Below, piece after piece: positions 1 to 11,189 of a stretch of DNA of 64,000 nt. The notes beneath the pieces are model-generated. The model searched no databases, was not told the origin of the DNA, and was given only the letters and a program-made list of their open reading frames with translations. The first letter of the stretch is position 1; each line of letters starts with the position of its first letter. The position numbers were made by a program, and so were the translations under genes. Location of the stretch: the NCBI GenBank assembly GCA_012932295.1, contig JAAONU010000016.1, forward strand, positions 37,355,241 to 37,419,240, read 5' to 3'. The DNA comes from Cyclina sinensis. Taxonomy: Eukaryota > Mollusca > Bivalvia > Venerida > Veneridae.

Positions 1-165
1 TGATAAATTTACAACACTTTCTATGTCTATGCCTTAAAGCAAGTAAAAAAAGAAACTGGACTGTCATGTTAAGTCCATTTTTGTTGATGTGAGCTTCCTT
101 TCTCTAAAGCTCAAAGAACTTGGATTTAATTAATGGTAAATCTGCATGGAATTCAGTGAACTTAC

Positions 166-1725
166 GTCTATGCCTATCTCTTTCCCTTGAACGATCTCTT
201 GACCTTGACCTGGATCTTCTTCTTTCTGCAAATAATTTTTTTATAAATGTCATAACTTTCATAACATTATTTTTCTGCAAATTCAAACGCCTATATTTGG
301 TTATATTCTGAATGGCAAAATTAAAAAGTGTCTTTTTTTCTCAGCCATGGCACAGAACTCCTTATAACAAGCCATAGAAATACTAGCAAAGAAAACTAAG
401 AATTTTTTGTCAAGAAAATGTAGGCTTCTATAATTCTTGTCTGCCATTTTCTAGAGCATAAAAGAAATGAATAAAAATGGTTGAATTTCTAGATTTCACA
501 GAACTGCAGAACAATTGCAAAATATACATGAAACTCCCCACCCCAAGAGTACCGGTAAGCCTAATATTCCTAACATGATTTTTAAAAAAAGCCTAGTAAT
601 GCTAACCAAAATGCAGATCCAGACCTAAAACTGGCAACTTGTTCAATTTAAAATCTCACACATTTTCACAGAATGTATGTCCGTATAGGAAAAGTATTAA
701 TACATTAAAAGGCTCTTAATATGCCTTATTTTATTTCCAAAGGGATAAACTTTCTTTGCTGGATCAACAAAGCTAAATCAATCTAGTGGATATTTGCCTG
801 ACTTAACCACTGAAGAAATTTTTTTAATATATCTTATTTCTTTATCTAGCATCAAGTGAAAGGCAGGCAAGGATGTGAATGTGAAAGACAAAGAATGGCA
901 AAGGGGTGTTCTGCAATATCTCTTTTCAATTATACATGAGAAAGTAAGGGAATTAATTCAGTCAGTGTTTCCTTTTTAAAACTTCTGACAGTTGTTATCT
1001 AATTAATGAAAGATCTTATGTATTTTTTATATCAATCAACATTTAACCTGATTATGAAACTTAAACACAGTTTTAATTTATTTCTTCCTAAGTTTCAGCT
1101 ATGGCCCTATAACTATCATTCAAAGTTCTATGTTACCAATAATTTTAATAATAATATCTCTAACGGTCCCTCTCAAATTTCCACCTTCTTCAATAAATTA
1201 AGACCATTTCAAAATTTCAAAATATGACCTAATCTCAATGAAATTAAAAAAATTATCGATTTTTGTTGATTGAAACATAAAATGTAGACAAGTAATAGAA
1301 CATTTGTCTACAAATCCAACCAGATATGATAAATATTTACACAAAGAAGAAAACCACCTGTATGGTAAGCACTGTTTGGAATTTATCAGCATACCTTACT
1401 TTCTTAAACATATCAAAAATAAAAATTGAAGTCGGCCCCAATCTTAAAACCTTATTCCTTTATTCTAAAATGGCCACTTTATAATATGCTACTGACTTCT
1501 AGTTAGGATTTAGGTCATTTAGATTTTGGACGAATTGTTACATTGTACAAGTACAAATAAGTAGTTTTTGGTTCTGTTAACACTTGTCACTTCACAATTG
1601 TTTAAGATCCGAGTTGATTAGAGTACAATCATAGAACAACTCTAGATCTCTCTCAGATAGAGTAGGCTGCTTATTAATTTTTCACTGGTACCTCGTTTCG
1701 GTGACCTGCTTCGACTTCTAGGCAT
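166..1725 (-). CDS. SNRNP27: SNRNP27, U4/U6.U5 tri-snRNP 27-kDa protein, 5' end (partial)
   Basis: SNRNP27 is an arginine/serine-rich nuclear component of the spliceosomal U4/U6.U5 tri-snRNP. Two coding exons are visible. Exon 1 is 1725 down to 1692 (ATG at 1725-1723, 34 nt) and encodes MPRSRSRSPKR plus one base, with donor G|GTACCA. Exon 2 is 225 down to 166 (60 nt), preceded by acceptor TTATTTGCAG and followed by donor GTAAGTTC. The single G of exon 1 plus AA of exon 2 restores a Glu codon, so the protein reads MPRSRSRSPKRERRRSRSRS and continues with RD/RE/RH dipeptides. This closely matches the family N-terminus (human begins MGRSRSRSPRRERRRSRS). Exon 2 ends one base into a codon, and the conserved C-terminal domain must lie left of position 1. 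An in-frame reading upstream of the ATG is 5'UTR, because the family start fits M at 1725. Divergent neighbour: RPL26. Confidence 0.88.
226..1691 (-). other. SNRNP27 intron 1
   Basis: AT-rich intron between the two visible SNRNP27 coding exons, with GT at 1691-1690 and AG at 227-226 on the minus strand. No other exon, repeat family or RNA gene was recognised inside it. Positions 1-165 are the beginning of intron 2. Confidence 0.8.
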
Positions 1726-1990
1726 TATTATGTGAAAGAGATTGCTGCAAATGTTGTCTTTATCGTAGAGTTTTCGTTCTTGGGTTTCACCGGAAACTTC
1801 AAAATTTAATGCACAATAGTATTTCACAATTACACTTTTGATATTTTTTCCATTTTATTTTTCATAAATATATATTTGAAAAAAGTCATTCTGCTTGTTT
1901 GAAACAAACTATTTTGTTTTATATCTCAGCTACAATCTCTAGGGCAAATCGGAAAATATTTCTGTGCATTGTTAGCGCTCTTCCTTTTCC
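1726..1990. promoter_or_regulatory. Bidirectional SNRNP27/RPL26 promoter with TOP tract
   Basis: About 250 bp separates the SNRNP27 start codon from the pyrimidine tract CTTCCTTTTCC at 1980-1990. That tract has the form of the 5' terminal oligopyrimidine (TOP) start of ribosomal protein mRNAs, so RPL26 transcription probably starts at C1980. The overlapping TTCCGG motifs are ETS-like. No TATA box is at a convincing distance. The two genes are head to head, so their core promoters must share or abut this interval. The RPL26 first-exon donor is not certain: CAG|GTCCGA near 2013 or TTTAA|GTAAAG near 2073 are candidates. Confidence 0.6.
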
Positions 1991-2457
1991 GGTTTCCTGG
2001 CCAAAACAGACAGGTCCGACAGCATTAACAAATTAAATCGACTATCATCATCTAATTTGTCGTAACAAGTTTAAGTAAAGATAGTACAAAATTGAAAAAT
2101 AAGTTTCTTAATGTAGACAGAACTGTACAACATTCTTTTGTTTCCATGCGATTGAAATTCACTTGAATTTTGCGAAAATCTTAGTTGGACTTACTCCGTG
2201 ACTTTTCTGAAACCACTTAGTTTTTTAATGCATTTAATTGCTTTTCAGTTATTCTTCCAGCATTGCAGAGCATCTTATCTGTCAGTTCTATTTTCACCCT
2301 AAACATTATTGTTATAGATTTTGCTGTATTACTGTCCAAAATAAGTGTACATTGGAACAATTCAACTGATTGGATACAGACATTTTAACAGGTTTACTGT
2401 GCACTGAGTTCTCCCAGAATAGTATCAGTCTATTTATATGTTTTTAGGGCCATCAAG

Positions 2458-5400
2458 ATGAAGTTCAACAAATTGACCTCGTCTTCTAGACGTAAAAACA
2501 GGAAGCGTCATTTTAATGCACCATCTCATATCAGACGGAAGTTGATGAGTGCACCACTTTCAAAAGAATTGAGGCAGAAATATAGTGTTAGAGCCATACC
2601 TATCAGAAAGGATGACGAAGTGCAGGTAACACCTCAATTGAGCTATTCAGCACTCTCCCTGCATTTAAATACGTTTATTTCACAATGGTTTTGAAAAAAG
2701 TTTATGCATTTTCTACTTGATGACTTCCACCTGGATTCAGACGGATGGCAGACAATTCACTCCCAAGACAATTCACACCAAGACGGTTCACACCTAAACG
2801 ATTTACTCCCATTTTGGGAGTGAACCGTCCTGAAGACGTTTCACTCCCCAATAGAATACTATATATAAAATATGTCCATTTGTATTGAAGCAAAATGGTA
2901 ACTTAAAAAAACTGTATATTATACTGACATTATTTATGTAAATCATAACTTTTAATTTTTTTTAGAAGTTTAGGCCATACCCTGTCCCTTGTATATAATA
3001 ATTATCACACCTTTTTAAACTCATGAGTCAGAGATGAGTCACACCTTTTTCAACTAATTAAATCAAGTTACATCTTTAAGACAAAATATATTTGTCTTGG
3101 TGAAATACTGTTGAGAAAAGTATTGGTGCACAGCTAAATGCATATTGAGACAGAAAAATTGTATAATATCATATTTATATTGAAAACGTATTCCATTTCA
3201 ATGAACACTAATAAAAATTCTGATTAATTCTTTATAAGAGTCCTTTGTCTTCAAAATTATTAAATTTTAAACCAGATACACTTAAGATACAAGTGTTTAA
3301 TTATGACCAAAATTAATGAATAAAATAAATATAAATTTGATGAATTTTCTCTTGAACACCTGATTAAGATTATATATAGGGAGTGAAACGTCTATACTTT
3401 TGATAAATTGGGAGTGAAACGTCTTCAGTGTGAAATGACTGACATTCGATTCAGACCAGAGCTTGCTAACAACTTGAGGAATGTAGAAAGTCACAGGGGA
3501 TTATTCCATGATGGGGTTCAAAAGAGCAACCTTAGAATCCAGACAGGGAGTCGTGTCAGTGTTCCCAGTGGTTTCAAGTTTGGACAATAGGTTTTTACTG
3601 TTTAATAGAATAAATGCTTTACATTGAACTGCTTTCAGTTGCTTATGAAGGCCATTCCCAATAAAACTAGTGTGCTTTTGAACATCTGTAAATTCCAATT
3701 GTTTTGGAGATAATTCTTTTGTAAAACATTACACTTTTTATCTATTTGTTGTTAATATCAAGAATTACAACACTATTTCAGGTTGTTCGTGGTCATTACA
3801 AGGGTCAACAGGTTGGCAAAGTTGTCTCTTGCTACAGAAAGAAATTTGTCGTACACATTGAAAGAATACAGAGAGAGAAGGCCAATGGTGCCTCCGTGAA
3901 TGTTGGCATCCACCCATCAAAGGTAATAGCAGCTTATTCTTGTGTCTGGCTACATATTCTGAGCTTTTCTTGTGAAGGAAATGACACATTTTAATAGTAC
4001 TTTCATTTTGTTAAAGCCAGTGTCAGACACAGCATTATTATTTGTGGATGCTTCAGTGATACTTAAAAGTGTATAAAAATAGAAAGCTGAAATGTCCTTA
4101 GTTGCTTAGAACCAGTTGTTAATCCCTGTTACTCAAAGTAGTCTTTGTAATGGAGCTTACTTCATTTTAATGGGATATATAAATTGTTCAGTAGCTTGAT
4201 AGTACAAGGTTCTTCTTGTATCTTCCTTACCAACTGAACCACATGTCAAACTGTTGATAAAGATACAAAAATCATAGGTATATGGGAGTGATACTCAAGA
4301 TTGGTCCTTATCCCACTACTTTCATTTTTGTAAAGTATCTTGTTCAAAAAAAGTTCAATTGACCGGTATTGACCACTTGGGGGAGTATTGACCGGGACGG
4401 CTTTAACCGGTTAAAACCGCTAGTTAAAACCAGGGGCGGTCGATTGGTGCCAACCCTGTTACCAACTAAACTACATGTCAAATAACTTTGATATCACAAT
4501 CATCATTTATTGGGATATTTTACCAGTTTTAGACATGTGTGTTTTCCCTATTGAGGTTAGCACTGAAATTTCTGAAAATTCAGTTATTAGTGCCCTATAG
4601 GTGTCTCATTACAGGTATATAGGGTTACCTGATGTCTGTTTGCAAATTCTGGATTTGGCGACAAAAGTCTAGAAGCTAGGTTTATGAAACTTGGTATGAT
4701 GATGGGATACCTATCTACTTTAGATTCAGTTTTGACCTCCTACCGTCTGTCTGCATCAGATTGAAAATCTGGATTATGCATTAACCAAAGAAATTAATAA
4801 AACTCTTTAAAATGATAGTAAACAATATGAGTTTTATTCACAAGTTAATCTGTGTTTTTTCATCTGTTTGGCCGTCCAATCAGAAACCTTGAATGCTGTT
4901 ATTCCCTGTTACTCAAAGTAGCCTCTGTATTGGAGCTTACTTCATTTTAATGGGATATATAAATTGTTCAGTAGCTGGATAGTACAAGGTTCTTCTTGTA
5001 TCTTCCTTACCAACTAAACTACATGTCAAATAACTTTGATATCACAAACAACATTTATTGGGATATTTTACCAGTTTTAGACATGTGTGTTTTCCCTATT
5101 GAGGTTAGCACTGAAATTTCTGAAAATTCAGTTATTAGTGCCCTATAGGAGTCTCATTACAGGCAAATAGGTTAACCTGATATCTGCAAATTCTGGATTT
5201 GGCGACAAAAGTTTAGAAGCTAGGTTTATGAAACTTGGTATGATGATAGGATACCTATCTACTTTAGATTTATTTTTGACCTCCTTCCATCTGTCTGTCT
5301 GCATCAGATTGAAAATCTGGATTATGCATTAACCAAAGAAATTCATAAAACTCTTTAAAATAACAGATAACAGTATTACATTTATTCACAAGTTAATCAG

Positions 5401-6296
5401 TATATTGTCTGTCTGTCCATCCAATCAGAAAATCTTGAATGCTGTTATTCCCTGTTACTCAAAGTAGCCTCTGTATAGAGTTTACTTCTTTTTTATGGGA
5501 TATATAAATTGTTCAGTAGCTGGATAGTACAAGGTCCTTGTATCTTCCTTACCAACTGAACCACATGTCAAACTGTTGATTTAGTTACAAAAATCATAGG
5601 TATATGGGAGTGATACCCAAGATTGGTCCTTATCCCACTATTTTCATTTTTGAAAAGTATCTGGTTAATCTGTGAAGGTCAGCAATGAAAATCCTGAACG
5701 GTTACTTTCATCATCGAATTTAATATAATACTGGAACAGTATTAATTATTCCCAGACAACCTCATAGGATATTTAACACCCCCAGTTTTGAAGGTATTGT
5801 TTTCCATGTTGTGGTAAGCTCTGAAATTCTCAGAACTCTTGAGTAATAATGTGAAATTAGATTCAGAAGAACTTGATAAAAAATAAAACCAACAAGGATG
5901 AGAGTTTTTCTGCTGATCAGCTACATTTACTGATTTTGCTCAGTTACTGGTTCTCATTTTGCTGGACATGAGAAGTTTAGCACTGAAATTACATTTGTGC
6001 TGTTCGGTACACCCAACCACCCATAAATTTGACCGAGTACTTGAAACCTAGTTAACTTTCCTGAACTTCGTTCTTTGTGTTGTAAATACTTGATGGAATA
6101 TAAAAGGAAAAGATCAGTTAAGAAAAAGCCTGCTCTTTGAAATTCTTATCATGTCTTTATGGTAATTTTTCAGGTCGTTATTGTAAAACTAAAGATGGAT
6201 AAAGGTCGCAAGAAGATTCTGGAGCGCAAGGCTCAGTCCAGACAGGCCGCAGACAAGGGCAAACACACAGAGGAATCCATTATGGAAACTTCATAA
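2458..6296 (+). CDS. RPL26: 60S ribosomal protein L26 (uL24), three coding exons
   Basis: Large-subunit ribosomal protein uL24, a 28S rRNA-binding protein near the polypeptide exit tunnel. Coding exons are 2458-2625 (56 codons), 3782-3922 (47 codons) and 6174-6296 (40 codons plus TAA), all joined in phase 0, giving 143 aa (human 145). Exon 1 contains [14 protein letters not shown] and [20 protein letters not shown]. Exon 2 carries the KOW segment [15 protein letters not shown], then IQREKANG and VGIHPSK. Exon 3 carries LDK-type [17 protein letters not shown] and a short acidic/polar tail. Acceptors are tttttAG (2447), atttcAG (3781) and ttttcAG (6173); donors are CAG|GTAACA and AAG|GTAATA. 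A 5'UTR intron ends at 2447, ten bases before the ATG, as in many RP genes. Identity is essentially certain from near-colinear identity with the animal family. Confidence 0.97.
2626..3781 (+). other. RPL26 intron between coding exons 1 and 2, containing a MITE
   Basis: GT-AG intron of 1,156 bp. Most of its first two thirds is an inverted-repeat element (see 2735-3465). The remaining ~300 bases before the acceptor show nothing recognisable. Confidence 0.85.
2735..3465. mobile_element. Foldback-like MITE inside RPL26 intron
   Basis: Short motifs of the form TTCACTCCC...AAGAC(G) repeat at about 2755-2850, and the opposite orientation (GGGAGTGAAACGTCT) occurs at 3378-3430. CTGAAGACGTTTCACTCCC near 2832 is the reverse complement of GGAGTGAAACGTCTTCAG near 3411. 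The outer ends, about 2737-2765 and the reverse complement of about 3420-3460, also align (ATGGCAGACAATTCAC against ATGTCAGTCATTTCAC). This is a non-autonomous inverted-repeat element with subterminal repeat clusters and no coding capacity. No target-site duplication was confidently placed. Confidence 0.6.
3923..6173 (+). other. RPL26 intron between coding exons 2 and 3
   Basis: GT-AG intron of 2,251 bp, about two thirds made of diverged tandem duplications (see 4124-5665). From 5670 to 6173 nothing is recognised. No snoRNA passing both C and D box tests was seen, although RP introns often host them. Confidence 0.8.
4124..5665. repeat. Diverged tandem duplications in RPL26 intron
   Basis: The segment starting CCCTGTTACTCAAAGTA occurs at 4124, 4904 and 5450 (spacings 780 and 546). 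Each copy continues with TTCATTTTAATGGGATATA-like sequence and a CTTCCTTACCAACT block. A second block (ATAACTTTGATATCACAA onward) occurs from about 4480 and 5030. Copy 1 and copy 3 share a tail (AATCATAGGTATATGGGAGTG, about 4270 and 5592) that copy 2 lacks. Copy 1 carries an extra ~100 bp (about 4350-4450) rich in TTGACCGG and TTAACCGGTTAA palindromes. Confidence 0.8.
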
Positions 6297-6345
6297 TCTG
6301 CTTTTGTTCTGTACATGTCTAGGAAATAAAGAGAAAAAACTCAAG
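6297..6345 (+). terminator. RPL26 3'UTR and polyadenylation signal
   Basis: The stop codon is followed by a very short 3'UTR with a canonical AATAAA at 6325-6330. Cleavage is expected about 10-25 bases later. A short 3'UTR is usual for ribosomal protein mRNAs. Confidence 0.75.
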
Positions 6346-8757
6346 CCATAACTTTATTTTCTGACACATTTGATGTTTTTTCTGCTCCCAAGAGGGTGAG
6401 CATATTGTTGCCACCTTTTCTGTCCAGTCATCAGTTACAAGACTACAAGAGCCTTAGAGATACATTCTTGAATCTTCCAGTATGAATAAACCTTTTACAG
6501 AAAAAATGCATTTACTATTTTATTTGTTACTGCCCTTTCCATTCTTAATATGAACAAGTAAATTCTTGAAATTGATAACCTGTGCTTTAGGTAATATAGA
6601 ATAGCCAGTACTTGGAAAACCTAAGATTGAAGCATGTGGGTAACAGAAATACTGGAGGAGTTGTTTAACAAAATGGGAACAAATGTGTGACATTATATTT
6701 GATGCCCACTTGCCTGATTCTTAAATGGCATTCATGAATTGAAACTGGGTTATAAACTTTTTGGGTACTTTGATTCTCTCCCTAGTTTTCCATTTTAACA
6801 GCAATTAAACAGTGGTCTGTGTACTGCAAAGGTTTAGTCATTCATGTTTGGTAGAGGACTTGTGATGAGGTCCAGTATGTGTCTTAAGAGTGTTGGTGGT
6901 AGTGCAGGAATACTGCTGCAGGCCACTGTATGAAAAGTACCTCAGTATCTAGTATTTGATACATTGGATGACTAGGTTCTGTAGATAGGGAACTTCTTAC
7001 TGGTACACTTGACTGCATGTAACCCATGATGATATGTGTTTTGCAGATGAGAATGTATAACTATTCAAGAATTTCCATGTCGAAGTTATGAAAGTTTAAA
7101 GTGTTCGGACCATTTATAATTGGCGTGATGTGTTCCTTTTTGTCGAGCATCATATTGTAACCAAGTTTTAAATGTCTGTTTTGGGAGGTCTTTTAATTCT
7201 CGTCTCATCCAGCAATCAATTGAATATGCATACTTTCTCAAGTGTCAAAATAATTCATTTGGATTGAAAGATACAGGAATTTGAACATAATCTGTTTTTA
7301 TAAGGTAATTTCATTTAGGGTTGTTTACGTTTTATAGTGAAATGTACCTTCTTAATACTGAAATACTGCATTTATTTCATAAAGAATGGATTACATGCAT
7401 TATTTATTGTATTTGTCACTTCTGGTTTAGATAGATATTTTTTCATGTGAATGAGTACAGAACAGCTGTATACTTGCTGTCCACTAATTGTAATGTGTGT
7501 TTTATCAGGTATATACATGTATAAAGCATTACACATTGTCTGGTTATTTGAGGTACAGCAGGTTCACAAGACACTAGCCCCCTGGCCGTTAATGTTTGCG
7601 TCCAAATTGGTATAGCTAAGAACTTGGAATATCTTTTTGTAAATCTGTTGTTGCTTTTGATATAAGAAACCTTACTGTTTTATAAACTATGCATTGGTTT
7701 TACTGTTTCCTGAAACATACATCTTGCATCCTATGCATACAAAATCTCGATTAGTTCAAGAGTATGATTTATGTGCTTCAGACTGAAAATTGTACATACA
7801 GGGCTGTGTAGTATTATAATTATGCAGACAAAGTCTTGAACAGTTGAAGAAAATTTAAGTGCCTCAGATTGACTATGTGAAAACTAGAAAAAAAATGTCA
7901 TCTGGCAACCTGTGCAGGGGAAGTCTCAAAAAGTTTTTAAAAAATTGTTTAACCTGACTCAGAATTAAAATTTTATGTAAAAACTTGCATTCTGGTGAAT
8001 TGGCATGGTATGCAACTGCAGTCTTGAACAATTTGATATTGTTGGTCCTATGTACTGCAGGCCAAAAATGTGAGAACTGTCTATATAGGAGCATATGGTA
8101 CCATGAGTTAAATCACTCGTAATTCAAGAGATTATTTTTTCTTCTGTATTTATGACATCTTTATCATTTTTTAATTTTTTTTTTCAAAAATGCCAATTTT
8201 GTGTTGCTTTAAGAAGAGTGTTCAGAAACTAAATGTTTCTGCTTTTAACCTTGGTTAGAATTACAGATTGGATGTCGTTAATTTAAGTACATAGACACAC
8301 TTCAATAGTTTGTGATTATTTTTCTTGAAACTGTCATGTAAAACAGCAGTGTATGCATTAATGTGAAACCTGTTGCTACTTCTTCTGCTCTGCTTTCTTC
8401 TTTATTTATCTCACAGGATAGATGGTAAATAATGTTTGGCTGAATGTTATGAAAAAAATCATAATTGTCATCATACAATGCTGCAAAGTGACAACTGTCT
8501 TGTTAAAGATTAATTCCTAATTATTATGAAGCAACAAATGGCAATAACTTCTCAGCTAATTGATAGATTATAACTGTGTTAGGAGTGAAAAAGACAAAGC
8601 CCAGTCAGGTACACTGATTTTGGCCCTGGACTGAAAATTTGCCTATATTGCTTAAACAAGGATGGGGGCCATAACCAGGTTGTGAGCTGTGACAATATTT
8701 TTGAAGCATTATATACCTATTATCATACAAAGTTTTAACTCGCACGCCAACTACTAA
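6346..8757. other. Intergenic, no feature recognised
   Basis: AT-rich sequence between the RPL26 poly(A) site and the MITE at 8763. Short reading frames are present but none has a recognisable protein, splice structure or repeat signature. Confidence 0.6.
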
Positions 8758-8762
8758 TGAGC

Positions 8763-9027
8763 CAGGGGCATAGCAAGGGTTTTTGAAGGTGTACGCAGAA
8801 TCGTAGGGGGGTCCGGGGGCATGCTCCCCCGTAATTTTTTTTTCTGTAGATCGACTCAGGAGCGTTTTGGCGGGTGTTTAGCAGAAAATAAGTCATATTT
8901 TTCACCAGTTTTACTCGATTTTTGTTTTACTTTTTCTCATGGAACATCTACTAACAACTATTTAAAAAGATTTTTTGGACAATGTGTACGCAGCTGCGTA
9001 TTCTGCGTACTGGTAGCTACGCGCCTG
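8763..9027. mobile_element. 265-bp CAGGGGC MITE with 5-bp TSD
   Basis: The ends are CAGGGGCATAGCAAG and, reverse-complemented, CAGGCGCGTAGCTACC: hAT-like terminal inverted repeats of about 12 bp with two or three mismatches. The element is flanked by the exact direct repeat TGAGC at 8758-8762 and 9028-9032. The interior holds a C/G foldback (GGGGGCATGCTCCCCC at about 8815-8830) and repeats of TGTACGCAG / CTGCGTA. No coding capacity. Confidence 0.75.
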
Positions 9028-9032
9028 TGAGC

Positions 9033-9560
9033 AATGGCTCTGGCTAGCAATATTTTCATGACTACTGGATTGGATTGCAATGACATTTGTATGTTCATCG
9101 TAAGCCTTTTACTATATACAGATTTTACATGTTTCAGCTAAATCCAACCAACCACTGCTCAGTTTTGGATTCGGACAGAGAAGTGTGACAGGGGTCATAA
9201 CCAACTCCCTCTGTCAGTTCTTGGGTGGTTGAATGTTTCTTTAATAAAACATGGTTCACTTCAGAATGCAGCACTTCCACCAATACCCTTGGTCTGTAAT
9301 ATTTTGCCCTTTAACAAAATGAAGTCATATTATTGTTGAAGTAATATAAGCATTACCAGTAATTCAGTTTTCAAGTATTACATTAAACAGTTCTTGACCT
9401 CTGTGCATTACATTACTAAAAGAATTACTAACTCTTTACAATGCAACTCTTGTGTTCTCAAGCTGAACAGTTCTGGTCCCAGCCTTATTAAGCAAAATAC
9501 AGGACTCTTAAATTTTTTCCCTCTCTTTAATCTTAGGTACCGGTATATAACCATTTATAT
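9033..9560. other. Intergenic, no feature recognised
   Basis: AT-rich DNA between two MITEs. No exon, RNA or repeat could be supported. Confidence 0.5.
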
Positions 9561-9567
9561 GTACACC

Positions 9568-9668
9568 CATCGTCGGTGACCCCCAGTACATATTCCGCAT
9601 AACTACATTATGTAAGGTAGATTCATAGAGTGAAACGGAATGGATCGAACGTGGGTTTCCGACGATGA
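9568..9668. mobile_element. Short CATCGTCGG MITE, copy A
   Basis: About 100 bp bounded by CATCGTCGG and CCGACGATG (perfect 9-bp inverted ends). GTACACC occurs at 9561-9567 and again at 9670-9676, a possible target-site duplication with two extra bases on the right. Interior landmarks are CCCCAGTACATATTCCGCA and GATCGAACGTGGGTTTCC. Both recur in a shorter copy at 17916-17976 and, diverged, at 41972-42370. Confidence 0.65.
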
Positions 9669-9676
9669 TGTACACC

Positions 9677-10722
9677 AAGTGTTCTGGTATATTACATTGC
9701 TTTCCATTATTAGAGCTTCTCTTGTTTCTGAATGTTTATGCAAAAATATAATTACCATATTTGTTTGAGAAAAATTGCAACAGAAAAAAAACATGAATGT
9801 CCTTTCAGGTTTTATTTTTTTCATATGATACAATCAAACTATATAATTACACAATCCCTAAGACTTTGGTTTTCCATGTTTTGGTGACGTGTAAGTGAAG
9901 GAAAATATATAAATAAGACTAAATAATTGCTTATGAGCACACATCATTTAATGATACATGTATCTAAATGCAGTCTGCGAAATAATTTTCTAAAGGTGAA
10001 AGCTATCGAAGATATAGATCAAGAAAATCCACATGCCCATATTATATGTTATAGGTCCCACCAATAGAAAAGCCATTTAACTAAATTCACAATGCCCATT
10101 TGACATCTGGTCTGGCAAAGTTTCTACATCCAACCAGAATTTTACAAGCCTCATACCTGCAGCTTACTTCAGAGTTTGAAAAAGTAAGTTAGTAATAATT
10201 TATGAACCTTAATTTTTAAATACTTCGCCTAGGAATGAATAACTCCTGTGATAAATTGTTGGCAAGCTTTCAGCAGCATAAATCCTGCTTGCCAGCTTCT
10301 TAGCCAACATGTTACAAGGAACTTGCCTCCATTGGTGTTTTTAATCTCGGCTGGTATTCAACAAGTTTAATATTTAACATAGGACTTAGCATCAAAATGA
10401 GCATTACACAGCAGTCAAACATAGCAACAAAGCAGTTTACCATTGGTTTACAACACAGGTGGACTTTTGGATGTAATCTCTTAGTAAAAGTGGTATTCAA
10501 AATAGAATTACACAAAATCCATAGGGTAAACTATATCCACTGTTGTGTAACATGCACACAATTTTATGATTTAAATTAATATTTAAACTTTTGTTTTAAC
10601 TCCATTGTTTTAGAACTTTAACTTAAATTTTCATCTATCAAGATCACCAGTTTTTGCATAAAATGACGTCTAGACATTTTTTCAATGTTTCTTTCATACA
10701 GATAAAGAAGTTCAAGGAATAA
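9677..10722. other. Intergenic, no feature recognised
   Basis: AT-rich DNA in the region downstream of PRADC1, which is transcribed leftward. It could contain long 3'UTR sequence of that gene, but no decisive signal was seen. Confidence 0.4.
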
Positions 10723-10898
10723 AATAACATTCAACAAGATTATACAAATTATATATTATATGAAGTAATTTGCACATTTTGCCCTCCCCCCATCTTTGGG
10801 TTTGAAAAATAATAACATTCAACAAGATTATACAAATTATATATTATATGAAGTAATTTGCACATTTTGCCCTCCCCCCATCTTTGGGTTTGAAAAAT
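10723..10898. repeat. Exact 88-bp tandem duplication
   Basis: Two adjacent, essentially identical 88-bp copies, each containing AACATTCAACAAGATTATAC and GCCCTCCCCCCATCTTTGGG. The near-identity implies a very recent duplication or an assembly duplication. Confidence 0.9.
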
Positions 10899-11189
10899 AT
10901 ACAGCAGGAAAAAAGTACTGATCGTTTTTACTGAACTTTATGTGTAAAAGTTAGTTGTAAGAATGAACGCCTATTCCGAAGCATTCAGATTTTTAAGGCA
11001 CTCAAGTTTTCAAACAAAAACAGACAAACAAAACAAGAGCCTTCTTTGCTAAAGCAATATAAAATAATGTAAGAAAATTATGCATAGGGACTTTTCATAG
11101 CATAGAACACTTGATATTTCTACAAAAAATCATCACAGCTGGATATGAAGGTCTATTTTTACCTATCACAGAGTACATGATGCTCTCAT

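Noticed and set aside
120..311. Plus-strand frame rich in SLSL/DLDLD
   Set aside because: It is the antisense of the SNRNP27 RS-rich exon, whose splice sites and phase are on the minus strand.
3765..3989. Minus-strand 74-codon frame over the RPL26 exon
   Set aside because: Shadow of the RPL26 KOW exon; no homology-like features on that strand.
4690..4790. C-box-like ATGATGA in an RPL26 intron (possible C/D snoRNA)
   Set aside because: No CTGA D box at a suitable distance and no terminal stem; the segment is part of a duplicated repeat.
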